A stretch of DNA of 9,061 nucleotides, from contig JAQBPI010000241.1 of assembly GCA_028287605.1 (NCBI GenBank), forward strand, positions 1 through 9,061, read 5' to 3'. The translations under genes were made by a program, and so were the position numbers. This document shows positions 1-4,107 of this stretch, piece by piece (the first letter of the stretch is position 1; each line of letters opens with the position of its first letter). This DNA is from Chloroflexota bacterium. Its GTDB lineage: Bacteria; Chloroflexota; Dormibacteria; Aeolococcales; Aeolococcaceae. The notes beneath the pieces were generated by a model. That model was not told where the DNA came from and did not search any database. It saw only the letters and a list, made by a program, of their open reading frames with translations.

Positions 1-93
1 GGGCCAGCCGGGCGGAGCGGGGGGCGGCGGACCGGCCCCACCCTCGGGCGGGGCCTGGGGCCCCTCGGGCTCGCCGCTCTGCATGCGGCCCAT
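1..93 (-). CDS. N-terminus of a Pro/Gly-rich protein, cut by the window edge
   Basis: An open frame runs from an ATG at 93..91 leftwards off the window without a stop (31 codons visible). The visible part starts MGRMQSGEPEGP and is then almost entirely Pro, Gly, Ala and Glu. Such a tail often precedes a membrane or secreted domain in high-GC bacteria, but no domain is visible, so no function is assigned. A GGAG lies 12 nt upstream of the ATG, which is longer than ideal; the Met at 84..82 is an alternative start. The gene would be divergent from the small gene at 214. Low-complexity GC-rich sequence can stay open by chance, so this call is tentative. Confidence 0.4.
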   Translation of the reverse strand, partial: MGRMQSGEPEGPQAPPEGGAGPPPPAPPGWP

Positions 94-110
94 TGTGCAC
101 CCGGTCTCCG

Positions 111-159
111 GTGACGACTCCGTCACATCTGTCACGGTTGCTTGCGCTCACGGTGTGAG
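111..159. promoter_or_regulatory. Inverted repeats in a divergent intergenic region
   Basis: GTGACG (111-116) and CGTCAC (121-126) form a perfect 6-bp dyad around ACTC. A further GTCAC follows at 131-135. CTCAC (147-151) and GTGAG (155-159) form a second dyad around GGT. The cluster lies between the divergent starts at 93 and 214, where a dimeric repressor or activator could bind. The half-sites resemble GTGA/TCAC CRP-like halves, but the spacing (8 instead of 6) does not match CRP. No regulator is assigned. Confidence 0.3.
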
Positions 160-213
160 TCCTGTCATCACCCCCCGGCCGTCACCCGCACGCGGCTCAG
201 CATGGAGGGCGAG

Positions 214-450
214 ATGAACTCCGAGCCCCTTCCCCTGTTCCCGCCGGGCGACGACCCCGCCGAGCGCCGCCGTCACGACCTCCTCGAGCGCCTCGACTGG
301 GTGATCCGCCGCCGGCTCGACGAGCTGCCCGACACCCTGGTGGCCGCGCTCCGCGCCCAGGGCGTCGTCTGCGACCGCACCTCCTCGCCGCAGGACCTCG
401 CCGGCCGGCTCGGTGCCGTCCGGCCGGAGAGCCGCGCCGCCGCCTGGTAG
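214..450 (+). CDS. Small hypothetical protein (78 aa)
   Basis: I do not recognise this protein. The start at 214 is chosen because GGAGG (204-208) sits 5 nt upstream; an in-frame ATG at 202 and a TTG at 142 are less likely because the first overlaps that ribosome site and the second lacks one. The product begins MNSEPLPLFPPGDDPAERRR. It has an acidic/basic helical stretch with DLLERLDWVIRRRLDELPDTLVAALRAQ split across residues 25-55, then a Ser/Pro/Arg-rich end. There is no signal peptide, no membrane segment, and a single Cys. It looks like a small soluble helical protein. It converges with the anti-sigma-like gene, 47 nt away. Confidence 0.55.
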   Translation: MNSEPLPLFPPGDDPAERRRHDLLERLDWVIRRRLDELPDTLVAALRAQGVVCDRTSSPQDLAGRLGAVRPESRAAAW

Positions 451-456
451 AGGCTC

Positions 457-488
457 TCTGCGCTCCCGCGCAGAATGGAGGGGCCTCC
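457..488. terminator. Hairpins between convergent genes
   Basis: TCTGCGC (457-463) and GCGCAGA (468-474) form a perfect 7-bp stem around TCCC. GGAG (477-480) and CTCC (485-488) form a second, weaker stem directly after it. They lie in the 47-nt gap between the stops of the plus-strand gene (450) and the minus-strand gene (498). This is where a bidirectional terminator would be expected. No T-tract follows on either strand, so classical intrinsic termination is uncertain. Confidence 0.35.
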
Positions 489-497
489 CCAGGCCGA

Positions 498-827
498 CTA
501 CGCCGCGGCCCCGCCCAGCGCCGGGTGGGAGCGCCCGCGCAGCAGCGCGATGCCCACCACCGCCAGCGTCACCGCGGCGGCCCCGACCACGGTGGGCCGG
601 CGCGCCAGCCGGGGAAGGTCGTGGCGCAGCCGTCCGCTCCAGCCGCGGCCGTGCAGCGCACGCTGGTAGAGGCGGTCGCGCTCACCGGCGGTGAGCACGG
701 GGACGGCGAGCGCCCGGGCGAGCTCGGCGGCGAGGGAGGCCAGCTCGCCGACGCGGTCGGGCAGCCCCGCAGGGAGCGGCGCCCGCCCCTCGAGGGCGTC
801 GTCGAGCCGCTCGATGTCATCGATCAC
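498..827 (-). CDS. Small membrane protein, candidate anti-sigma factor
   Basis: The gene starts at a GTG (827..825) inside the end of the sigma-factor gene (11-nt overlap). AGGAG is about 8 nt upstream, so translation is probably coupled to the sigma gene. The product is 109 aa. Residues 1-75 are soluble and helical, beginning MIDDIERLDDALEGRAPLP and rich in Leu, Ala, Arg and Glu. Residues about 79-96 (TVVGAAAVTLAVVGIALL) form one membrane helix, followed by a short RGRSHPALGGAAA tail. A cytoplasmic N-terminal domain tethered by one helix, downstream of an ECF sigma gene, is the layout of many anti-sigma factors. The family call rests on context only: there is no zinc-binding HxxxCxxC motif (no Cys at all) and the extracytoplasmic part is tiny. 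It could instead be an unrelated accessory protein. Confidence 0.5.
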   Translation of the reverse strand: MIDDIERLDDALEGRAPLPAGLPDRVGELASLAAELARALAVPVLTAGERDRLYQRALHGRGWSGRLRHDLPRLARRPTVVGAAAVTLAVVGIALLRGRSHPALGGAAA

Positions 828-1410
828 CGGCGCTCTCCTCGCGGCGGCCGGTGCGCTCGGCGGGCAGCGGTGCTCCCAGCCGCCGGCGCAGCGTGGTCAG
901 GGCACGGAAGGTCAGCAGCTTCACCGCCCCCTCGCTGCGGCCCATGATCTCGGCGATCTCGCGGTTGCGCAGCTCGCCGCCGAAGCGCAGCAGCACCGCC
1001 TGGCGCTGGTCGCCGGGCAGCGCCGCCACCGCGGCCCGCACCTCGGCGGCGCGATCGCCCGAGACCGCCGCGTCCTCGGGGCCGGGCGCGCCGTCGCCGA
1101 TCTGGGGGTTGAGCTCGATCCAGCCGGGGCGGCGGCGGTCGCGGGCCACCAGGTTGGCGGCGACCCGGTAGAGCCACGCGGAGTAGGGCACGCCACGCCA
1201 CTCGAAGCGCGGCAGCTCCTCGATCGCCCTGGCGAAGGTGGCGGCGGTCACGTCCTCGGCGAGCTCCCGGTTCTGGGTCAGGGTCAGGGCGTAGGCGAAG
1301 ATCTGGTCGACGTAGCGCTCGTACAGCGGCGCGAAGGCCGCCCGGTCACGCTGCGCGGCAAGGATGAGATCGCGCTCGGCGAGAAGGTCTGCCTCGCTGC
1401 GGTGGGCCAC
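817..1410 (-). CDS. ECF-type RNA polymerase sigma factor (sigma-70 family)
   Basis: This 197-aa protein has the two-domain layout of extracytoplasmic-function sigma factors. Region 2 covers about residues 24-94, with LYERYVDQIFAYALTLT, then ELAEDVTAATFARAIEELP and a WLYRVAANLVARDRRR helix for -10 recognition. A linker follows (95-120). Region 4 covers about 122-176, with ALPGDQRQAVLLRFGGEL and the helix-turn-helix NREIAEIMGRSEGAVKLL for -35 binding. Regions 1 and 3 are absent, as expected for ECF factors. The start is the GTG at 1410..1408: an in-frame TGA lies directly upstream, so it cannot be longer, and GAGG sits 9 nt before it. The downstream gene overlaps and may encode its inhibitor. 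The element at 1454-1482 suggests autoregulation. The family is clear; the ECF subgroup is not assigned. Confidence 0.93.
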   Translation of the reverse strand: MAHRSEADLLAERDLILAAQRDRAAFAPLYERYVDQIFAYALTLTQNRELAEDVTAATFARAIEELPRFEWRGVPYSAWLYRVAANLVARDRRRPGWIELNPQIGDGAPGPEDAAVSGDRAAEVRAAVAALPGDQRQAVLLRFGGELRNREIAEIMGRSEGAVKLLTFRALTTLRRRLGAPLPAERTGRREESAGDR

Positions 1411-1453
1411 TCAGCCGGGCCTCGCGCCGACGCGGTCCATGATCAGAATCCCC

Positions 1454-1482
1454 ACCAGAGCACCGAGTTACGCGTTCGCACC
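1454..1482 (-). promoter_or_regulatory. Candidate ECF promoter of the sigma operon
   Basis: On the minus strand, GGTGCGAAC (1482..1474) is followed after 17 nt by GGT (1456..1454), 43 nt before the sigma start codon. ECF promoters commonly have a -35 box ending in AAC and a short -10 box at about this spacing. The same element precedes the divergent secreted-protein gene. Recognition by the neighbouring sigma factor is inferred. Confidence 0.4.
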
Positions 1483-1546
1483 GCACCGCCCTGCATCAGG
1501 CCACCTTGCCACAGGGAGCGCGACACCCGACGGACCCGGGTGCCGT

Positions 1547-1575
1547 GGTGCGAACATATGCACGCTGCCCGAGGT
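1547..1575 (+). promoter_or_regulatory. Candidate ECF promoter of the secreted-protein gene
   Basis: GGTGCGAAC (1547-1555) is followed after 17 nt by GGT (1573-1575), 44 nt before the GTG at 1620. It matches the element at 1482..1454 in all 9 bases of the first box, in spacing, and in distance to the gene. Near-identical divergent elements are what an autoregulating sigma factor with an adjacent target gene would show. Confidence 0.4.
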
Positions 1576-1619
1576 CCGGGCGGGGCGGGGGGCCATGTCC
1601 CCCCTGGGAGGGAAGCGCC

Positions 1620-2180
1620 GTGCCGCGACGCGATCGATCCGCGCGAGTGCTCGCTCGAGCTCGTCTCTGGGCTCCCCTGGTGGTGGTGGCCGCCGTCCCG
1701 GTGAGCGTCCTCGCCGCCGGCGGGTCGACTCCCGCAGGCGGGTTTGGCGCCGCCCTCGCGGCGGTCAGCGTGCCCTCGGCCACCTCCACGACGACCGGCA
1801 TCGGCCGCTCGATCTGCCGCATCGTAGGCACGCCCGCGTGCACCGACGGGCCCACCACCAGCGACGCCGGCACCGCGACCGACACCGGCGCCGGCACCAC
1901 CACCGCCGGCGACAGCAGCGCCCTCGCCCCGCCGGACACCGGCGTCTGCAGCACCGCCAGGCTCCCCGGCGTCTGTCGCACCAGCTCGCAGTCGAGCACC
2001 GTGACGGTGCAGCCGCCCGGCACGGTCACCGACACCGCGACGACGACGAAGTCGACGCGCACCGCCAGGGCGAGCACGAAGACGAAGTCGAAGTCGGCGG
2101 CGACCACCACGGTGACCGTCACCGTCACCCAGTCGAGCACCGCCTCGGCGCCGGCGACCGCCGCGACCACCACGCGGTAG
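1620..2180 (+). CDS. Secreted Thr/Ser-rich protein
   Basis: The GTG start at 1620 is preceded by GGAGG (1607-1611) with 8 nt spacing. The 186-aa product has a clear signal peptide: a basic start (MPRRDRSARVLARAR), a hydrophobic core (LWAPLVVVAAVPVSVLAA) and a likely cleavage near residues 32-34. The mature part is dominated by Thr, Ser, Ala and Gly. Four Cys (about 66, 74, 110, 119) fall in two CX7-8C pairs that could form disulphides. The last 70 residues are a low-complexity Thr-rich tail with Lys/Arg-containing (KSTRTARASTKTKSKS) and TVTVTVT segments. No catalytic motif or sortase signal is visible. It could be a cell-wall or surface stalk protein, possibly glycosylated; this is inferred from composition only. 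The reverse frame is also open here, but the signal peptide, ribosome site and G/C third positions favour this strand. It ends 4 nt from the convergent phosphatidyltransferase gene. Confidence 0.7.
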   Translation: MPRRDRSARVLARARLWAPLVVVAAVPVSVLAAGGSTPAGGFGAALAAVSVPSATSTTTGIGRSICRIVGTPACTDGPTTSDAGTATDTGAGTTTAGDSSALAPPDTGVCSTARLPGVCRTSSQSSTVTVQPPGTVTDTATTTKSTRTARASTKTKSKSAATTTVTVTVTQSSTASAPATAATTTR

Positions 2181-2184
2181 CCGG

Positions 2185-3039
2185 TCAGGGCACCACCGGG
2201 GCCTCCCGGATCCGGCGCACCAGGTCGACGACGTAGGGCACCAGGGTGCCTCCCACCAGGGGGATGCCCAGGACCAGCGCGGCCGTGTCGACGGGCCCGT
2301 GGGCGATGCGCACCCACATGAGGATGAAGAACACCCAGCCGACCGCGATGGTGTTGCGCCGTCCCCAGTGGGTGTGGCTCAGCACGGGGCGGCGGTGGCT
2401 GAGGAACACGACGGGGGTGGCGAGCAGCGGGCCGACGTAGCGCAGCACGATCAGCCCGCACAGCCACCAGGGGAGGATGCCGACCAGGGCACCGCCCACC
2501 GCCGCCATGGCGAAGAAGAGCGCGTCGCCGGCGGGGTCGAGGGCGCGGCCGAGCTCGGTGAGCGGCCCGATGCGCCGCGCGATCCAGCCGTCGACGGCGT
2601 CGAGCATGGCCAGCGGGCCGCCGATCGAGCACCACAGGGTCAGGCCCAGGTCGCCGGGCAGCGGCAGCGCGGCGGTGAGCAGCAGCGGCAGGCAGGACCA
2701 GGCGCGCAGCGCGGTGAGCCCGTTGGGGATCCCGTAGTAGTCGATGCGCGGGCCGTCGGGATGGATGAACAGCAGGGTGGCGCCGCCCACCAGCACCAGG
2801 CCGAAGAAGAGCCACCACAGCACGGCGCCGAGGGCGGCGAGCAGCGCCGCCCGGCCCGACACCAGCTGGGCGATGCCGACCGCGTAGGCCTCGGTGAAGA
2901 CGAACCCGATGATCAGCCAGCGGATCAGCGACCGGCGCAGCGCCGGGCGCCGGCCCAGCAGCGCGAAGGCCTCACCGTACAGGGCCACCAGCCCCCCCAC
3001 CCCGGATCGTCGCGAGGGGGCGGCCCCCACATCGTCCAC
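2185..3039 (-). CDS. CDP-alcohol phosphatidyltransferase family membrane protein
   Basis: The enzyme family transfers a phosphatidyl group from a CDP-lipid to a hydroxyl acceptor in phospholipid synthesis at the membrane. The full catalytic signature DxxDGxxARx8GxxxDxxxD is present, with D147, D150, G151, A154, R155, G164, D168 and D172. It is preceded by the typical PNGLTALR segment (105-112). About six to eight hydrophobic helices are visible, at roughly 41-60, 66-91, 115-145, 173-190, 191-210, 229-246 and 252-275. The start is taken as GTG 3039..3037, with GGAGG 5 nt upstream; the frame is open further upstream but that part overlaps the RAM gene and has no hydrophobic or family character. 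The product is 284 aa, longer than a usual PgsA (about 180-200 aa) because two helices precede the catalytic domain. The acceptor (glycerol phosphate, inositol phosphate or other) cannot be read from sequence. Confidence 0.88.
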   Translation of the reverse strand: MDDVGAAPSRRSGVGGLVALYGEAFALLGRRPALRRSLIRWLIIGFVFTEAYAVGIAQLVSGRAALLAALGAVLWWLFFGLVLVGGATLLFIHPDGPRIDYYGIPNGLTALRAWSCLPLLLTAALPLPGDLGLTLWCSIGGPLAMLDAVDGWIARRIGPLTELGRALDPAGDALFFAMAAVGGALVGILPWWLCGLIVLRYVGPLLATPVVFLSHRRPVLSHTHWGRRNTIAVGWVFFILMWVRIAHGPVDTAALVLGIPLVGGTLVPYVVDLVRRIREAPVVP

Positions 3040-3061
3040 GGCGCCCTCCCCGGCACCCGGG

Positions 3062-3292
3062 CTACTTGACGGCAAGGCAGGTGACGGTCTTGAAGACACC
3101 CTCGATGCGCTGGATCTTCTCGACGATGAGGGCGCCCACCCCGGCGACGTCCCCCGCCTCCACCTGGGCGATGACGTCGTACTCCCCGGTGATGGCGTCG
3201 GACTGGACGATCCCGTCCTGGCCCGACAGGTGCGAGACGACGTCCATCGCCCTCCCCGGCTGGGTGCTGATGAGCACGTAGGCGCGCACCAT
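3062..3292 (-). CDS. Stand-alone Lrp/AsnC ligand-binding (RAM) domain protein
   Basis: The 76-aa product is a complete RAM (regulation of amino acid metabolism) domain without the DNA-binding helix-turn-helix of full Lrp/AsnC proteins. It begins MVRAYVLISTQPGRAMDVVS, has the characteristic ITGEYDVIAQVEA segment (34-46), a helix (AGVGALIVEKIQRIEG interrupted at about 50-65) and the closing strand VFKTVTCLAVK. In full-length relatives this fold forms dimers or octamers and binds amino acids. Stand-alone copies are common in archaea and high-GC bacteria, and their targets are mostly unknown. The ATG at 3292..3290 is preceded by GGAGGAGG with 6 nt spacing. The phosphatidyltransferase gene follows after 22 nt, so both are likely one operon transcribed from 3336-3363. 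Confidence 0.9.
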   Translation of the reverse strand: MVRAYVLISTQPGRAMDVVSHLSGQDGIVQSDAITGEYDVIAQVEAGDVAGVGALIVEKIQRIEGVFKTVTCLAVK

Positions 3293-3335
3293 TGTCGTCC
3301 TCCTCCGGCGGGGCCGCCGCTCCCACTCGGCGCCG

Positions 3336-3363
3336 ACTGTAGCACCGCGCCGGGGAATGTCCA
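3336..3363 (-). promoter_or_regulatory. Sigma-70-like promoter for the RAM/phosphatidyltransferase operon
   Basis: On the minus strand TGGACA (3363..3358) and TACAGT (3341..3336) are separated by 16 nt. They match TTGACA in 5 of 6 and TATAAT in 4 of 6 positions. Transcription would start near 3329, leaving a leader of about 37 nt with the strong ribosome site. Confidence 0.5.
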
Positions 3364-3398
3364 CGCCCTCCGTGCCGGACGACACGGCCGACAGGACT

Positions 3399-3418
3399 GA
3401 CGTGTGTCCACCCACGTC
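3399..3418. promoter_or_regulatory. Operator-like dyad GACGTG-N8-CACGTC
   Basis: GACGTG (3399-3404) and CACGTC (3413-3418) are perfect inverted 6-mers around 8 nt. The dyad lies about 36 bp upstream of the minus-strand -35 box and between the two divergent promoters. TGTCCAC inside the spacer (3405-3411) is repeated at 3358-3364, where it covers the minus-strand -35 box. No regulator is assigned. Confidence 0.3.
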
Positions 3419-3424
3419 GCTACG

Positions 3425-3439
3425 TTCGGGATACCCGAA
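3425..3439. promoter_or_regulatory. Operator-like dyad TTCGGG-ATA-CCCGAA
   Basis: A perfect 6-bp inverted repeat with a 3-bp centre ends 4 bp upstream of the candidate plus-strand -35 box at 3444. It could be a binding site for a dimeric regulator acting on the plus-strand promoter. It is too short to call a terminator, and no T-run follows on either strand. Confidence 0.35.
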
Positions 3440-3443
3440 GGCT

Positions 3444-3471
3444 TTGTTGGTTTCGCACGGTTTGTTACGAT
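3444..3471 (+). promoter_or_regulatory. Candidate plus-strand promoter of the structured leader
   Basis: TTGTTG (3444-3449) and TACGAT (3466-3471) are separated by 16 nt. The -10 box matches TATAAT at 4 of 6 positions and the -35 box keeps only the TTG. The segment is clearly richer in A/T than its surroundings. Transcription would start near 3478. Confidence 0.4.
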
Positions 3472-3477
3472 CAGGAG

Positions 3478-3605
3478 TGGACGGCACGCGGCCCCCTGAG
3501 GCGGTGTACGATCGTCACGGGAGCCCCTGCGGGGAGCCCGACTTCACCATGCAACTCACCCCTTCCTGGCGGGCGGACCGGAAACGGTTCGCCCGCTCTT
3601 TGGTT
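3478..3605 (+). ncRNA. Candidate structured RNA or leader of unknown class
   Basis: Between the promoter-like sequence at 3444 and the terminator-like hairpin at 3569 there is no convincing gene. At 3518-3540 a symmetrical hairpin is visible: CGGG, an AG/AG internal loop, CCCC, a TGC loop, GGGG, AG, CCCG. About 28 nt later the strong GAAA-looped hairpin follows. I do not recognise a riboswitch, SRP, 6S or tmRNA motif. It could be a short non-coding RNA of about 125 nt or an attenuator for the membrane protein at 3617. A 52-codon frame from GTG 3477 also crosses it but overlaps the next gene and looks non-coding. Confidence 0.3.
3569..3605 (+). terminator. GAAA-looped terminator-like hairpin
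   Basis: GCGGGCGGACCG (3569-3580) pairs with CGGTTCGCCCGC (3585-3596) over 12 bp, with one G-U wobble and a GAAA (GNRA) tetraloop at 3581-3584. TCTTTGGTT (3597-3605) follows, with six T in nine bases. The opposite strand has no T-tract, so it is directed to the plus strand. It lies 20 nt before the start codon at 3617, as expected for an attenuator or the end of a short RNA. Confidence 0.6.
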
Positions 3606-3616
3606 CATGGCCCCCG

Positions 3617-4060
3617 ATGCCCGTCCTCGGCCTGATCGCACGCATCCTCGCCCGGATCGCCCTGCTCGGCGCGCTCCAGGCGCTGCGACGGCGCGCCGGT
3701 GGGGCGCCGCCCCCCTGGCGCACCCCGGGCCCCGGTCCCACCCCGCAGCGCCCGCCGGCGCCCGTGTCTCCCGCCGACGCCGAGCGCGCCCGCCGGGTGG
3801 TGCGCCTGGTCGCCGAGTCGGCGCGGATCGGCGTGCGCGTGGTGCTGCTCACCGGCTTCCTCGGCGCCTTCGCGGTGCTGCTCACCGCCGGCACCACCGC
3901 CGCCACCCTGGGTCCGCGCTGGCTCGGGATCGTCCTCCTCGTCCTCGCCGCCGCCGCCCTGGTGCTCGCCCTGCGCGAGCTGCGCGCCGCCTGGAGGCTG
4001 CGCCTCGCCCAGGTGCGCCGCCGCCGCGCCGAGCGTCTGACCTCGCCGGAGGTCCGGTAG
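3617..4060 (+). CDS. Small two-helix membrane protein, unknown function
   Basis: I do not recognise this 147-aa protein. Residues 1-26 (MPVLGLIARILARIALLGAL then QALRRR) are a hydrophobic or amphipathic helix with Arg. Residues 28-52 are Pro-rich and probably disordered, and 52-70 are a charged helix. Two membrane segments follow at about 72-95 and 102-121, then a strongly basic C-terminal helix (RELRAAWRLRLAQVRRRRAER). ATG 3617 is the first in-frame start after the hairpin; no Shine-Dalgarno sequence is visible before it. The unusual upstream hairpin suggests its expression is controlled, or that it has its own start signals between 3597 and 3617. It ends 47 nt from the convergent lpd gene. 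Confidence 0.65.
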   Translation: MPVLGLIARILARIALLGALQALRRRAGGAPPPWRTPGPGPTPQRPPAPVSPADAERARRVVRLVAESARIGVRVVLLTGFLGAFAVLLTAGTTAATLGPRWLGIVLLVLAAAALVLALRELRAAWRLRLAQVRRRRAERLTSPEVR

Positions 4061-4061
4061 A

Positions 4062-4079
4062 TTCGCGTGGGCCCGCGAA
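4062..4079. terminator. Hairpin between convergent genes
   Basis: TTCGCG (4062-4067) and CGCGAA (4074-4079) form a perfect 6-bp stem around TGGGCC, in the 47-nt gap between the stops at 4060 (plus) and 4108 (minus, lpd). A bidirectional terminator is plausible by position, but neither strand has a T-tract after the stem. Confidence 0.3.
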
Positions 4080-4107
4080 CCTCCACCGGCGGCCGAGCGT
4101 CCCCCGG

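Noticed and set aside
1996..2125. Perfect inverted repeats GCACCGT-G-ACGGTGC (1996-2010) and ACGGTGAC-C-GTCACCGT (2109-2125)
   Set aside because: They fall in codons for Val-Thr runs (GTG/GTC and ACG/ACC), which create such dyads automatically. They are better explained by the repetitive protein than by regulation.
1496..2818. 440-codon minus-strand open frame across the secreted-protein gene
   Set aside because: Its left half is the antisense of the Thr-rich gene (giving VTVTV runs) and its right half is a shifted frame of the phosphatidyltransferase. No ribosome site or domain supports it.
3040..3411. N-terminal extension of the phosphatidyltransferase
   Set aside because: It overlaps the whole RAM gene in another frame and is Ser/Arg/Pro-rich without domain character. 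GTG 3039 has a good ribosome site.
3293..3487. N-terminal extension of the RAM-domain protein, as a possible lost helix-turn-helix
   Set aside because: The upstream frame shows no helix-turn-helix pattern, contains the promoter-like boxes, and ATG 3292 has an excellent ribosome site.
3477..3635. 52-codon plus-strand open frame with an SD-like AGGA before GTG 3477
   Set aside because: It overlaps the membrane-protein start, has mixed third-position usage towards its end, and coincides with the two RNA hairpins, which explain its sequence better.
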